Below the pieces are notes generated by a model. The model worked only from the letters and a program-made list of their open reading frames with translations, was not told where the DNA came from and made no database searches. Below, one piece after another: positions 10,740-19,995 of a DNA stretch of 50,075 bases. Numbering within the stretch: the first letter of the stretch is position 1; each line of letters starts with the position of its first letter. Both the position numbers and the translations under genes were made by a program. Source of the DNA: Bacillus timonensis (GTDB lineage Bacteria; Bacillota; Bacilli; Bacillales; Bacillaceae_L); NCBI RefSeq assembly GCF_004799755.1, contig NZ_SLUB01000031.1:1-50075 (forward strand). Direction: 5' to 3'.

Positions 10740-10756
10740 AATCTGAATTCACCTTC

Positions 10757-11866
10757 CTATTTTAAAACAGGGGCCTGTAGTTGTTTTCCAGGATATTCTT
10801 TTTCCTTCTCTTCCCCACGGAGCACACGTAACGCACCCTCTGCTAGTGCCTGTAATTCATTTTCTCCTGGTTGGATGATGACATCTGCTATCCAATTTAC
10901 ATGGTTGGAAATTTCGGAGATAAACTCATCACCATATGCTAATCCACCCGTTAAAATGATCGCATCAACTCGCCCTGAAAGAACTGCACTGGCGGCTCCT
11001 ATTTCTTTAGCGATTTGGTACGCCATTGCCTTGTAGATTAGTCTCGCTCTTTCATCTCCTCTTTCAATCATTCTTTCGACCTCAACTGCATCATTTGTAC
11101 CAAGATAGCCAACTAAACCACCTTGACCAACCAGTTTTTTCATGACTTCTTCACGGAAGTACTGTCCAGAAAAGCAAAGATCTATTAAATCACCTGCAGG
11201 AACTGTCCCAGCTCGTTCTGGGCTAAATGGTCCGTCACCATGTAATCCATTGTTTACGTCCACCACTTTACCTAGTTTATGGACACCAACAGTAATTCCA
11301 CCGCCCATATGGGTTACGATTAAATTCATTTCTTCATAGGTTTTGCCGAGGTCCTTGGCAACTCTTCTCGCTACTGCCTTTTGATTTAAAGCATGAAAAA
11401 TGCTTCTTCTTTCAATCAAATGAAAACCTGATATTCTAGCAATAGGTTCAAGTTCGTCAACAACAACAGGATCGACGATATATGGCGGAATATTTAACCC
11501 AGATGCAATTTCATATGCTAAAATCCCTCCAAGATTTGATGCATGTTGCCCTGCATAACCAATTCTCAAATCTTGAAGCATCTCATCATTTACTTTATAT
11601 GTTCCACCTTGTATTGGCTTTAATAATCCACCCCTACCGCAAACTGCGTTTAGTTTTGAAATATTTATGCCTTCATTATCTAATGTTTCAAGAATCGTAG
11701 TTTTTCGAAATTCATATTGATCGATAATATTCTCATAAGCATTTAATTCTGATCGATCATGTCGAATTGTCTTCTCAAACACAGAACGTTCATTATCATA
11801 GACGCCGATTTTTGTGGATGTTGATCCTGGATTGATAACGAGAATCCGATATTCTTTGTCATGCAA
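10757..11866 (-). CDS. buk: Butyrate (branched-chain fatty acid) kinase
   Basis: ASKHA-fold acyl kinase converting butyryl- or isobutyryl-phosphate plus ADP to the acid plus ATP; with Ptb it recovers ATP from acyl-CoAs. It has 369 residues and the N-terminal phosphate-binding [26 protein letters not shown], and [12 protein letters not shown] near the C-terminus. The start is a TTG at 11866 with GGAGG 8 nt upstream. The nearest ATG is out of frame, so TTG is the only sensible start. It follows bcd after a 118-bp spacer with a weak G-rich/C-rich inverted repeat but no T run. Confidence 0.94.
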   Translation of the reverse strand: MHDKEYRILVINPGSTSTKIGVYDNERSVFEKTIRHDRSELNAYENIIDQYEFRKTTILETLDNEGINISKLNAVCGRGGLLKPIQGGTYKVNDEMLQDLRIGYAGQHASNLGGILAYEIASGLNIPPYIVDPVVVDELEPIARISGFHLIERRSIFHALNQKAVARRVAKDLGKTYEEMNLIVTHMGGGITVGVHKLGKVVDVNNGLHGDGPFSPERAGTVPAGDLIDLCFSGQYFREEVMKKLVGQGGLVGYLGTNDAVEVERMIERGDERARLIYKAMAYQIAKEIGAASAVLSGRVDAIILTGGLAYGDEFISEISNHVNWIADVIIQPGENELQALAEGALRVLRGEEKEKEYPGKQLQAPVLK

Positions 11867-11984
11867 GATTGAAACCTCCAGTACTTAAATACAGTCCTAC
11901 GGTTGTTTTGCTATCTCCTATTGCAACTATGAATCGGAAAAAGGAGGAAAAGCCTAATCTGCCTTCCCCCACTAGAAGTCTTTT

Positions 11985-13082
11985 TTACTTTCTACGACTT
12001 AAAATGTGGTGTCCATTTTGTAGAAATTGGCTCCTTGAATTTCTCATTCTTTCGATGCGCTCTTCTGCTAAACGATCGGCAGCCTGATACGTTGGAATTC
12101 CATCTCTTTTCGCGATTTCAATTACTTTTTCAATTGTGTCGTACAGGGATTCAACCTTCTTAAGGGCACGTTCTTGATTGTATCCATATAATTCATCGGC
12201 AACATTGATAACTCCACCTGCATTTATCACATAATCTGGAGCGTAAACAATCCCTAATTCATGAATCACATCACCATGACGAGGTTCTTTTAGCTGATTA
12301 TTTGCAGAGCCAGCAATCACTTTCGCTTTTATTTGTGGAATTGTTTCATCATTTACTGTTGCGCCTAGTGCGCATGGTGCATAAATGTCACAATCCACAC
12401 TATAAATTTCGTCAGGTTCCACTGCTTTTGCTCCGAAATCCCTTACAGCACGCATAGCAGCTTCTTTATTAATGTCTGTTACAATTAAGCTTGCTCCTTC
12501 TTCATGAAGGTACTTACAAAGTGTGTATGCTACATTTCCAACACCTTGAACAGCTACTGTCTTACCTTCAAGTGAGTCAGAACCAAATGCTTCTTTGGCT
12601 GCAGCTTTCATTCCTCGGTATACACCAAATGCTGTCACTGGAGAAGGGTTTCCAGAAGATCCAAACGCAGGTGATATTCCTGTTACAAAATCGGTTTCTT
12701 CGTGAATAATATCCATATCCGCTACTGTAGTACCTACATCTTCCGCTGTAATATAACGACCATTTAGTCCTTGGATATAGCGACCAAAAGCACGGAACAT
12801 TTCTTCGTTCTTATCCTTACGAGGATCACCAATAATAACGGTTTTGCCTCCGCCAAGATTAAGTCCAGCAGCAGCATTTTTATAGGTCATCCCTTTTGCA
12901 AGTCTTAATGCATCTTCAATTGCTGCTTCCTCTGAAGCGTATGTCCACATACGGGTACCACCAAGTGCAGGTCCTAATGTTGTATCATGTATCGCAATAA
13001 TCGCCTTTAAACCAGATTGTTTATCCTGACAAAATACTAATTGCTCATAATCATATTTTTCCATATAAGAAAAAATTTCCAT
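11985..13082 (-). CDS. bcd: Leucine dehydrogenase (branched-chain amino acid dehydrogenase)
   Basis: NAD-dependent oxidative deamination of Leu, Ile and Val, feeding keto acids to the BkdA/B/LpdV complex. It has 365 residues. The Glu/Leu/Phe/Val dehydrogenase signature is [13 protein letters not shown] with the catalytic lysine. The Rossmann fold is seen as [17 protein letters not shown], and the conserved [11 protein letters not shown] is present. ATG 13082 with TTTGGAGGT ahead of it. In the operon it lies between ptb and buk, as in B. subtilis. Confidence 0.95.
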   Translation of the reverse strand: MEIFSYMEKYDYEQLVFCQDKQSGLKAIIAIHDTTLGPALGGTRMWTYASEEAAIEDALRLAKGMTYKNAAAGLNLGGGKTVIIGDPRKDKNEEMFRAFGRYIQGLNGRYITAEDVGTTVADMDIIHEETDFVTGISPAFGSSGNPSPVTAFGVYRGMKAAAKEAFGSDSLEGKTVAVQGVGNVAYTLCKYLHEEGASLIVTDINKEAAMRAVRDFGAKAVEPDEIYSVDCDIYAPCALGATVNDETIPQIKAKVIAGSANNQLKEPRHGDVIHELGIVYAPDYVINAGGVINVADELYGYNQERALKKVESLYDTIEKVIEIAKRDGIPTYQAADRLAEERIERMRNSRSQFLQNGHHILSRRK

Positions 13083-13117
13083 TTTGTTAGTACCTCCAAA
13101 GAATGATGATTAGTTGA

Positions 13118-14023
13118 TTAATTATTAGCAGCGCAAACTGCTAACGCTAATGAATATAATTTGCTTTTTGCAGAATCAGCCCTAGAAGTTAATACAATTG
13201 GTGCAGAAGCACCCGCGATAACGGCCCCTACTTCTGCTTTTGCAAAATAAATCATTGATTTATATAATGCATTTCCAACTTCAATTGTTGGAACAAGCAA
13301 AATATCAGCCTGTCCAGCCACTGCACTCGTTACACCTTTGTGCTCAGCCGCGTGAATCGAAATTGCATTATCAAGCGCTAGTGGTCCATCAACAATACAG
13401 TTTTGAATTTGACCACGATGGTTCATTTGGGTTAAAACAGCTGCATCTACAGTTGCCTGCATTGCTGGATTCACCACTTCAACAGCCGCAATCGGTGCTA
13501 CTTTTGGAGTGTTAATCCCAATTGAGTTTGATATCTTAACTGCATTATTTAAAATTTGAACTTTTTCCTGCAGCCCCGGAGCGATGTTCATAGCTGCATC
13601 AGTTACGATTATAAATCGGTCATAATCAGGTACTTCAAAAACTGCAACATGTGACAAAACATTCCCTGTCCGCAGTCCATATTCTTTATGCAAAACGGCT
13701 TTGAGAATAGTCGATGTTGGGATATTCCCTTTCATTAATACATCGGCAGCTCCTGTATGAACCGCTTTTACAGCAGCTTTTGCTGCTTCTTCTTTTGTTG
13801 GTGAATGTACAATATCTAGTACTTTTGAATCTTGAATATTTCCCCCTTTTTCAGAAAGGATTTGAACAATTTTTTCTTGATTACCAAACAATAAAAAACG
13901 GGCAAGCCTGTGATTTACAGCTTCGACAATCGCTTCAAGTACTTCTTCATCCTCAGCAGCCGCAACGGCAACGGTAACATGAGAACGTCCTGTAGCTTTT
14001 TTGATGAGATTAGTCAGTTTCAT
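13118..14023 (-). CDS. ptb: Phosphate butyryltransferase
   Basis: Acyl-CoA plus phosphate to acyl-phosphate plus CoA, the partner step of Buk. It has 301 residues of the phosphate acetyl/butyryltransferase fold, with VLMKGNIPTSTILKAVL and VADILLVPTIEVGNALYKS-like segments (read as ADILLVPTIEVGNALYKS) and GAVIAGASAPIVLTSRADS near the end. First gene of the bkd operon. ATG with GAAGGTG upstream, 54 bp from a near-perfect sigma-54 promoter. Confidence 0.94.
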   Translation of the reverse strand: MKLTNLIKKATGRSHVTVAVAAAEDEEVLEAIVEAVNHRLARFLLFGNQEKIVQILSEKGGNIQDSKVLDIVHSPTKEEAAKAAVKAVHTGAADVLMKGNIPTSTILKAVLHKEYGLRTGNVLSHVAVFEVPDYDRFIIVTDAAMNIAPGLQEKVQILNNAVKISNSIGINTPKVAPIAAVEVVNPAMQATVDAAVLTQMNHRGQIQNCIVDGPLALDNAISIHAAEHKGVTSAVAGQADILLVPTIEVGNALYKSMIYFAKAEVGAVIAGASAPIVLTSRADSAKSKLYSLALAVCAANN

Positions 14024-14076
14024 TTGTTTTCACCTTCTTTTCAATCATAGTCCTGTCGTTTTTCATTTTTATATAA

Positions 14077-14093
14077 TGCAATAATCGTGCCAA
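14077..14093 (-). promoter_or_regulatory. Sigma-54 (SigL) promoter of the bkd operon
   Basis: On the minus strand TTGGCACGATTATTGCA matches the -24/-12 consensus YTGGCAC-N5-TTGC at every conserved position. It lies between bkdR and ptb and points into ptb. Together with the sigma-54 activator encoded next door this predicts BkdR-dependent, SigL-dependent transcription. Confidence 0.92.
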
Positions 14094-14105
14094 CGCAAAA
14101 TGTTA

Positions 14106-14118
14106 TGAAAGCGCTTCA
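14106..14118. promoter_or_regulatory. cre-like palindrome (CcpA)
   Basis: tgaaagcgcttca is a 13-bp palindromic sequence resembling the CcpA operator TGAAARCGYTTTCA with one base missing. It sits between the sigma-54 promoter and the enhancer-like repeats, where binding could interfere with looping by BkdR. Carbon catabolite control of bkd is an inference. Confidence 0.35.
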
Positions 14119-14146
14119 CGAGCGCCCTATTTCGCAAAATACTCTA

Positions 14147-14179
14147 TGCAATATCTTGCATATTTTGCAATAAATTGCG
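14147..14179. promoter_or_regulatory. Candidate BkdR enhancer (upstream activating) sites
   Basis: Two adjacent palindromes, tgcaatatcttgca (14147-14160) and gcaataaattgc (14167-14178), repeat the TGCAA/TTGCA theme about 60-90 bp upstream of the sigma-54 promoter. Dyads at this distance are the usual binding sites of sigma-54 activators. No other activator gene is close. Confidence 0.5.
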
Positions 14180-14183
14180 TGCT

Positions 14184-15905
14184 TTAATTTGCAATATTAT
14201 ATTTTTCCAACTTATAATAAAGACTACGAAGCGAAATCCCTAACGACTTGGCAGCAGCTGTTTTATTACCACCATTTAAAGTCAATACATCTGAAATAAC
14301 TTTTGCTTCGTATTTCTCCACTAAGTCTGAAAGAGGGACATCTTTAATGTCAGTTTCAGGTAATGATTGCCTAACATGGGCTTTTTCCTTCAGGTTTTGT
14401 AGTGGTTGGATATGCTTTATATCAATTAGTCTTTCCTGATAATTCATAAAGATTACGGCTCGTCCTAACACGTTTTCAAGCTCCCTAACATTACCAGGCC
14501 AATCATAACCATATAAATAATGAATCGCTTCTTCAGTAAGTCCTTCAACCGTCCGCCCGTAATCCTGATTTATTTTAACTAGCAAATGTTCTGCGAGTTG
14601 TTTTATATCCTGTTTTCTCATCCTTAGTGATGGAATATGAATCGGTATTTTGTTTATTCGATAGTAGAGATCCTCGCGGAATGTTCCATTTCCAATCCTT
14701 TTTTCTAAATTTACATTTGTTGCAGCGATGATTCTTACGTCAATGGGTATTGATTTTGTGCCCCCTACGCGCCTGATTTCTCTTTCCTGCAAAACCCTTA
14801 ATAATTTCGCTTGAGTATTTAATGATAATTCGCCAATTTCATCTAAGAAAATACTGCCATTGTTCGCTTCTTCAAATATGCCACGTTTCCCACCACGCTT
14901 CGCTCCTGAAAAAGCACCTTCTTCATATCCAAAAAGTTCGCTTTCCAATAGTGATTCTGAGATTGCAGCACAATTAACACGAACAAACTTGTTGTATTTG
15001 CGTATACTTTCATTATGTATGGCATGTGCAAACAATTCCTTGCCCGTTCCAGACTCCCCCCTAAGCAATACCGTGGCCGGGGTTTTCGCACCTAGCTTTG
15101 CTTGTTCAATTGCAATTTCCATTTCTTCTGAAGAACCGATAATATCATCAAATGTATATTTTGCTTCGAGGGAACGAATGATGTGCCTGGCCCGGTTCAA
15201 TTCTGATGTGAGTTGACTAATCTCAGACACATCGTGAATAACTCCTACACTCCCCTTCAATTTGCCATCGACAATGACTGGCGCAACATTTACAATGACA
15301 TCTTTATCATGAGGTCCTACCTTCATACGGGCACCTCTTACAGGTCTTCTTGTTTTTAAAACCTGCATGTGCATACTTTCTCCTTCAGAAATATCCGCAT
15401 TTGCTGGTTTCCCTATGACTTGATCCTTCTCAAGTCCCGTAATTCTGGTGTATGCACGATTTATTAAAATTCCATTCCCATTCTCATCCACAACGGTTAT
15501 AGCTTCATCAGAGGATTGAATGATAGCTTCAAGCATTGTTTGAATCTCTTTTAAATTTGTAATTTCCTCAGCGAGATCAACAACTTCTGTAATATCCTTA
15601 AAAACGGCAAATGCACCTAGTAGCATTCCTGATTCATTCACTACTGGTATTCGAGTTGTAATGATTTTACGTCCATTTTTCAGAACAAATTCTTGGTTAA
15701 TTTCAATAGCCCTTGTTGAAAGAATCTCTGGCAATCGGCTGTCAGGAATGCATTCGTAAATATGCTTTCCAATTGCATCCTTCTTCGAAATACCAATCAT
15801 CTTTGATGCGCTATTGTTTAGTAAGATGACTTGGCTATTAATATCAATGACAATCATTCCATCATGGGTTGAATCTAAAATCAAATCTACCATAACCTTC
15901 TCCAT
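14184..15905 (-). CDS. bkdR: Sigma-54-dependent transcriptional activator BkdR
   Basis: NtrC-type enhancer-binding protein, about 573 residues. Two PAS-type sensor regions occupy roughly residues 10-110 and 125-240. A AAA+ domain follows with Walker A GESGTGKE (about 283-290), a GAFSGA loop (consensus GAFTGA, which contacts sigma-54) and Walker [11 protein letters not shown]. The C-terminal Fis-type helix-turn-helix is [23 protein letters not shown]. There is no receiver domain, so the signal is probably a ligand at the PAS region. The first ATG is at 15905; GTG codons at 15911 and 15917 are alternatives, the former 5 nt from AGGGGG. Confidence 0.93.
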   Translation of the reverse strand: MEKVMVDLILDSTHDGMIVIDINSQVILLNNSASKMIGISKKDAIGKHIYECIPDSRLPEILSTRAIEINQEFVLKNGRKIITTRIPVVNESGMLLGAFAVFKDITEVVDLAEEITNLKEIQTMLEAIIQSSDEAITVVDENGNGILINRAYTRITGLEKDQVIGKPANADISEGESMHMQVLKTRRPVRGARMKVGPHDKDVIVNVAPVIVDGKLKGSVGVIHDVSEISQLTSELNRARHIIRSLEAKYTFDDIIGSSEEMEIAIEQAKLGAKTPATVLLRGESGTGKELFAHAIHNESIRKYNKFVRVNCAAISESLLESELFGYEEGAFSGAKRGGKRGIFEEANNGSIFLDEIGELSLNTQAKLLRVLQEREIRRVGGTKSIPIDVRIIAATNVNLEKRIGNGTFREDLYYRINKIPIHIPSLRMRKQDIKQLAEHLLVKINQDYGRTVEGLTEEAIHYLYGYDWPGNVRELENVLGRAVIFMNYQERLIDIKHIQPLQNLKEKAHVRQSLPETDIKDVPLSDLVEKYEAKVISDVLTLNGGNKTAAAKSLGISLRSLYYKLEKYNIAN

Positions 15906-16015
15906 AACCACAGCCACCCCCTAATCAACGGTCAGAGTTTTGCAATATTTTACATACTCTTCTTATACCTTTTGCAAAATTATGCACACATTTATAATAA
16001 CCTTAAACCTTCATC

Positions 16016-16043
16016 TTGACAAATTTTATGAATAGCTTACATT
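16016..16043 (+). promoter_or_regulatory. Candidate sigma-A promoter of the DUF2627 gene
   Basis: TTGACA at 16016-16021 is followed after 16 nt by TACATT at 16038-16043, about 37 nt before the ATG. The -35 is perfect and the -10 modest. Confidence 0.45.
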
Positions 16044-16079
16044 TAATATAGAAGTCATTTTGTGAAAGGACTATATACT

Positions 16080-16343
16080 ATGCAACGAATACTGGCTCTA
16101 ATCGTACTGCTAATACCAGGCATTATTGCAGGAGTAGGAATTAAATTCATGAGGGATATGTTTTTTGGTGTTTTACATAGCCCGATTCCATCCTTAATGC
16201 TACAATTTATTATCGGTCTTATTTTCTTCCTAGCAGGCTTATCCTTTATCGGCGGATTCATACTTTACCGTGACCGCAAACGAAATAAAGTACAAGAAAA
16301 ATTTCAAAAAGAAAGCTCCCCAATTGGAGAGCAAAATAAATAA
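16080..16343 (+). CDS. yqzF: DUF2627 small membrane protein (YqzF)
   Basis: 87 residues with two predicted membrane helices (about 3-20 and 38-62, separated by FMRDMFFGVLHSPIPS) and a basic cytoplasmic tail starting RDRKRNK. The sequence and position match the DUF2627 family found beside the bkd cluster in bacilli. The function is unknown. ATG 16080 has AAAGGA 9 nt upstream; a GTG at 16062 lies upstream of that ribosome site and is less likely. One of the few plus-strand genes here. Confidence 0.8.
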   Translation: MQRILALIVLLIPGIIAGVGIKFMRDMFFGVLHSPIPSLMLQFIIGLIFFLAGLSFIGGFILYRDRKRNKVQEKFQKESSPIGEQNK

Positions 16344-16366
16344 TCCTGCTAAATTTAGCAGGATTT
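16342..16366. terminator. Bidirectional terminator between yqzF and yqiK
   Basis: A 24-bp perfect palindrome aatcctgctaaa/tttagcaggatt sits between two convergent genes and is followed by T-rich sequence on the plus strand. Confidence 0.75.
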
Positions 16367-16371
16367 TATGT

Positions 16372-17100
16372 TTATTTAACCAAAGCTTTCGCCTTTTTTG
16401 GAAAATCTGTAATGATTGCAGAACATCCAAATTCAATAAATTGTTTCATTTTCTTTTCATCATTTACAGTAAACGGACGAACTGCAATACCATTTCGCTT
16501 GGATTCTACGATTACTTCTTGATTAATCGTTTGATAGTACGGATGAATTCCGTTTGTATGAAGGCGCTTTGCATATTTCCAAGGCTCGTAAAGACCCTCC
16601 ATATATAAAATAGCCAAATCAATTGTTCTCGATATCCGTCTACACTTTACTAAGCTATAATGATTAAAGCTAGATAACACAATTCGATCTTCCATTCCGT
16701 AGTCATAAATCATCTTCAGTGTTTTCTCTTCTATGCCCTTATAAGAAACTAATCCAGTCTTAAATTCAATGTTGATGAGCAGTTGGTTTGTTTTTGCCCA
16801 ATTGAATACTTCTTCAAGGGTTGGTATCTCGCAGATTCCGTACTTATCCTTAAATTTATAGCTTACATCCATTTTTTTGATTTGGCTTAAAGTATAATCC
16901 TTGATCCAGCCCTTATTTTCTCCATTTGTTGTTCGGTTGACCGTTTCATCATGGATGACAACTATAGCGCCATCCTTGGTCATTTGGATGTCTAATTCAA
17001 TTCCATCAGCACCGACTTTTGCCGCTTCTTTAAACGCAATCATTGTATTTTCCGGGTGTGTTCCGGCCGAACCTCTATGCCCAAAAACTTTCGTTCTCAT
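16372..17100 (-). CDS. yqiK: Glycerophosphodiester phosphodiesterase
   Basis: GDPD-family enzyme hydrolysing glycerophosphodiesters to glycerol-3-phosphate and an alcohol, 242 residues. The N-terminal signature GHRGSAGTHPENTMIAF carries the catalytic histidine and the PENT motif. ELDIQMTKDGAIVVIHDETVNRTT supplies the metal-binding acid and the second histidine. There is no signal peptide, so it is cytosolic. The start ATG 17100 has AAAGGAG 9 nt upstream; the frame extends 11 codons further without support. The same family and position as B. subtilis yqiK. Confidence 0.88.
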   Translation of the reverse strand: MRTKVFGHRGSAGTHPENTMIAFKEAAKVGADGIELDIQMTKDGAIVVIHDETVNRTTNGENKGWIKDYTLSQIKKMDVSYKFKDKYGICEIPTLEEVFNWAKTNQLLINIEFKTGLVSYKGIEEKTLKMIYDYGMEDRIVLSSFNHYSLVKCRRISRTIDLAILYMEGLYEPWKYAKRLHTNGIHPYYQTINQEVIVESKRNGIAVRPFTVNDEKKMKQFIEFGCSAIITDFPKKAKALVK

Positions 17101-17161
17101 CTCGATAATCTCCTTTTTTTGGTATACTTCCATTATAGAGTAATTTCCTTAAATGGATTAT

Positions 17162-17198
17162 AAAAACACCGCCTTTCAGGATGAAAGCGGTGTTTTTT
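17162..17198 (-). terminator. Terminator of spo0A
   Basis: On the minus strand AACACCGCTTTC pairs with GAAAGGCGGTGTT and ends in T residues. The stem is long and nearly perfect and could also stop plus-strand transcription. Confidence 0.85.
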
Positions 17199-17245
17199 GA
17201 TTACAAGTCTAATAATAAGTTCGAATTTATTTATTTCTTACCCTC

Positions 17246-18040
17246 TCATGAAGCTTTGTGTTCCAGACGAAGCTTATCAGCTACCATTGCGATAAATTCA
17301 CTATTTGTGGGTTTTGCTTTAGACATACTCACTGTATAACCGAAAAGATTAGAAATAGAGTCTATATTTCCACGGCTCCATGCTACTTCAATGGCATGAC
17401 GAATGGCACGCTCAACGCGGCTTGCAGTAGTATTAAATTTCTTTGCAATATCTGGGTAAAGCACTTTTGTGATTGATCCTAATAATTCGATATCATTGTA
17501 TACCATTGAGATTGCTTCTCTTAAATATAAATATCCTTTAATATGCGCAGGAACCCCAATTTCGTGAATAATACTTGTAATGCTTGCATCTAAGTTTTTC
17601 GGACTATTTTCTTGCTGTGAACGAACAAGCGAGTTAGATGGATTACGTTTAATGATCGGAGCAGACTTTCCGCTAACTTGACGGATTCGACTCGCAAGGT
17701 TTTCCATGTCAAAAGGCTTTAGAATAAAGTAAGCTGCACCTAAATCGACAGCCTTTTTCGTCACATCTTCTTGACCAAAAGCTGTTAACATAATAACATT
17801 AGGCTGTTTTTCAAAATTAAAATCACGTAGTTTTTCTAATACTGCTAAGCCATCTAGGTGAGGCATAATAATATCTAAAACGAGTACATCAGGCTGTTTA
17901 TCTTGAAGCATATTAAGGCAATCTTGACCATTATAGGCAACACCTAAGATTTCGATATCATCTTGGCTAGATAAATATTCATCAAGTAAATTAACGAGTT
18001 CCCTGTTATCATCAACCACACAAACTGTTATTTTTTTCAC
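17246..18040 (-). CDS. spo0A: Sporulation master response regulator Spo0A
   Basis: Phosphorelay output regulator controlling entry into sporulation, 264 residues. The receiver domain has acidic pocket residues D10 and D11, the phosphorylated D56 in [13 protein letters not shown], and K108-type lysine in FILKPFD. The linker is followed by the Spo0A_C DNA-binding domain with recognition helix [18 protein letters not shown]. The start is GTG at 18040 with GGAGG upstream, as in B. subtilis. Upstream are a sigma-H promoter and three 0A boxes, so autoregulation is expected. Gene order spoIVB-spo0A is the conserved one. Confidence 0.98.
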   Translation of the reverse strand: MKKITVCVVDDNRELVNLLDEYLSSQDDIEILGVAYNGQDCLNMLQDKQPDVLVLDIIMPHLDGLAVLEKLRDFNFEKQPNVIMLTAFGQEDVTKKAVDLGAAYFILKPFDMENLASRIRQVSGKSAPIIKRNPSNSLVRSQQENSPKNLDASITSIIHEIGVPAHIKGYLYLREAISMVYNDIELLGSITKVLYPDIAKKFNTTASRVERAIRHAIEVAWSRGNIDSISNLFGYTVSMSKAKPTNSEFIAMVADKLRLEHKAS

Positions 18041-18102
18041 TCTGTTTCCTCCTCAAGCTAAAATCCGCAAAAATTTGTCTATATACTCTTATTCTAAAGA
18101 AA

Positions 18103-18131
18103 GAATTCGACAATGCAATAAGAATTCCTTT
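18103..18131 (-). promoter_or_regulatory. Sigma-H promoter of spo0A with overlapping 0A box
   Basis: On the minus strand AAAGGAATT (-35, 18123-18131) and GTCGAATTC (-10, 18103-18111) are spaced by 11 nt, matching sigma-H RnAGGAWWW-N11-RnnGAATWW. The -10 is part of a TGTCGAA 0A box (18106-18112). This corresponds to the sporulation promoter Ps. Confidence 0.88.
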
Positions 18132-18194
18132 ATTTTTTTAAAAAAATAGGAAAAATTTATTGAAAAATAATTTATTCTCCATTATACTTAAATA

Positions 18195-18243
18195 TTCGAC
18201 TAAATACGCCATAAATTATAAATGAAATTTAGGTTTTGTCGAA
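18195..18243. promoter_or_regulatory. Two more 0A boxes upstream of spo0A
   Basis: ttcgact at 18195-18201 (AGTCGAA on the minus strand, one base off) and TGTCGAA at 18237-18243 on the plus strand match the Spo0A-P operator TGNCGAA. They lie 90-140 bp upstream of the sigma-H promoter, the arrangement used for autoregulation. Confidence 0.65.
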
Positions 18244-18304
18244 AAATCTTTATTTTGATTTCATTATATAATCTCCATTTACATTTGGCGATAGCCAAAA
18301 AATA

Positions 18305-18330
18305 AAAGCGAGCTATTAGCTCGCTTTTTT
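18305..18330 (-). terminator. Terminator of spoIVB
   Basis: AAAGCGAGCT and AGCTCGCTTT form a 10-bp stem with a 3-nt loop. The spoIVB stop codon lies in the loop side of the hairpin, and T-rich sequence follows on the minus strand. Confidence 0.85.
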
Positions 18331-19605
18331 ATGTTCCTTCTTATAAATATCAATACCCGCTTCACTTAGCATCCATTCAATATGAACACCATATCCGCTT
18401 GTTGGGTCATTTACAAATACATGTGTAACTGCACCAATTAATTTACCATCTTGAATAATAGGACTACCGCTCATGCCTTGAACGATACCGCCTGTTTTAT
18501 CTAAAAGGCGTTTATCCGTTATTTTTACAACCATACCTTTTGTAGCAGGAATTTTTTGAGGAACAGCACTTACAATTTCTATGTCAAATTCCTCAACCTT
18601 ATCATTTTCGACGACAGTTAAAATTTTGGCAGGTCCCGTCTTTACCTGATGTGAAAGTGCAATTGGCAGCGGCTTATCCATAATGCCGTTATTCACTTGT
18701 TTGTGTAATTCACCGAATATACCAAATGGACTGTTGCGTGTAATGTTCCCGATGATTTCCTTATCTGCTGAAAAACGTGCTAGCTTTTCACCTGGATCAC
18801 CATTACTTCCCTTTTCAATGGAGGTAACCGTTGATCTTACAATTTGTCCATCAGATACGACGATTGGCTCTTTTGTATCCATATCTGAAATAACATGGCC
18901 TAATGCTCCATATTTTTTCGTTTCAGGATGGTAAAAAGTCATCGTTCCTATACCAGCTGCAGAATCACGAATATATAATCCGATTCGATATGCCTCATCA
19001 TTTTTATCTTTTAATGGCATAAGCTCGGTCTTGATATCCTCGTTGTCTCGGACAATTACTAGGTTTAATGGTTCACCTGTCTTACCAGATTCTTGAACAA
19101 ATGGTCCAACATCACTCATTTTTTCAATTTTCTTGCCGTTAATTTCTTTAATGATGTCACCCACCTGAACTCCTGCAATTTCACCCGGGGACTTTTTTCC
19201 ATCTTCTGTATCAATTTGATGGTGACCAACAACCAACACACCCAGTGTATTCAGTTTTACCCCTATTGATTGTCCGCCAGGTATAACTTTAAAGTCAGAT
19301 AAAACATTGACATTAACTTTTTTGACAGGAATACCTGCTAACTCAACCATCATCTCGCCTTCACCGCTTTCTTTTGCAGCAACAGAGATCTGTTGATCAT
19401 CGGCAGCAGTTGAAATGGCATAAATGGAATCTTGAATCGTTGTAGTGACTGGTAATGTGGATTGAACTGTGAAATCTTGGCCTTCAAATAGTGTAAGGTG
19501 TTTTGGAATTTCTATATATTCTTTAAGCGGCTTGGAAAACCCCAATGCCATTATTGAAACAAGGAGAAATGTACCAATTATATATCTAATTTTATCTATT
19601 TTCAT
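18316..19605 (-). CDS. spoIVB: SpoIVB intercompartmental signalling serine peptidase
   Basis: Forespore-secreted S55 peptidase that triggers pro-sigma-K processing through SpoIVFA, 429 residues. An N-terminal signal anchor (about 8-24, [15 protein letters not shown]) is followed by a PDZ domain (about 120-200, including [20 protein letters not shown]). The peptidase domain has the histidine in [11 protein letters not shown] and the nucleophile in [21 protein letters not shown] 19605 lies after GAGGAGAGTG. A sigma-F or sigma-G promoter is expected, but I could not identify one with confidence in the structured spacer upstream. Confidence 0.95.
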   Translation of the reverse strand: MKIDKIRYIIGTFLLVSIMALGFSKPLKEYIEIPKHLTLFEGQDFTVQSTLPVTTTIQDSIYAISTAADDQQISVAAKESGEGEMMVELAGIPVKKVNVNVLSDFKVIPGGQSIGVKLNTLGVLVVGHHQIDTEDGKKSPGEIAGVQVGDIIKEINGKKIEKMSDVGPFVQESGKTGEPLNLVIVRDNEDIKTELMPLKDKNDEAYRIGLYIRDSAAGIGTMTFYHPETKKYGALGHVISDMDTKEPIVVSDGQIVRSTVTSIEKGSNGDPGEKLARFSADKEIIGNITRNSPFGIFGELHKQVNNGIMDKPLPIALSHQVKTGPAKILTVVENDKVEEFDIEIVSAVPQKIPATKGMVVKITDKRLLDKTGGIVQGMSGSPIIQDGKLIGAVTHVFVNDPTSGYGVHIEWMLSEAGIDIYKKEHKKAS

Positions 19606-19995
19606 TTACTCTTCACTCTCCTCGCTCCTATCCCATGCCATAACATGAATCAAATGCGTCTTGGCGTATTTGCCGCCCGATTTTTTTGGCCCCAAGGTGG
19701 GTCACAAAGACGTTGCCACAGGAAGTGGCGTTGTTAGTTTTTGATCTTACATCTCGAAAAATTCTCTTTGAAAAATCGTGGCATCCGCCGGAGGCTTAAC
19801 TTTTATTCAAACAGGGTTGGAAACCCGACTGAAAAAAGTTATGGCTACATTCTATAATTTGACCTTTCAGGGCAACATTTATAACCACTATGAGATTAAA
19901 AAAGCTACCCAATTTGGATAGCATTACAAATAAAAAACGCTCTTAACTTTGCATAAAGCCAATTATTGTTCACATATATCGTGATATAGCTTCAT
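19606..19995. other. 390-bp spacer between recN and spoIVB with strong inverted repeats
   Basis: No gene. On the minus strand it contains a 43-nt hairpin (19799-19841: AACTTTT/AAAAGTT outer arms, GGGTT/AACCC inner), a GCCAC-5nt-GTGGC hairpin (19717-19731) and GC-rich segments, all denser in structure than neighbouring spacers. It may be the leader of spoIVB or a dispersed repeat. The recN terminator lies at 19897-19922. Confidence 0.5.
19897..19922 (-). terminator. Terminator of recN
   Basis: On the minus strand GCTATCC pairs with GGGTAGC (one mismatch side, 4-5 nt loop) and six T follow. It sits 75 bp downstream of the recN stop. Confidence 0.75.

Noticed and set aside
11867-11984. Attenuator between bcd and buk
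   Set aside because: There is a weak inverted repeat but no T run and no leader peptide.
17246-18040. spo0A start moved to an internal ATG
   Set aside because: GTG with a strong ribosome site gives the conserved N-terminus including the acidic pocket residues.
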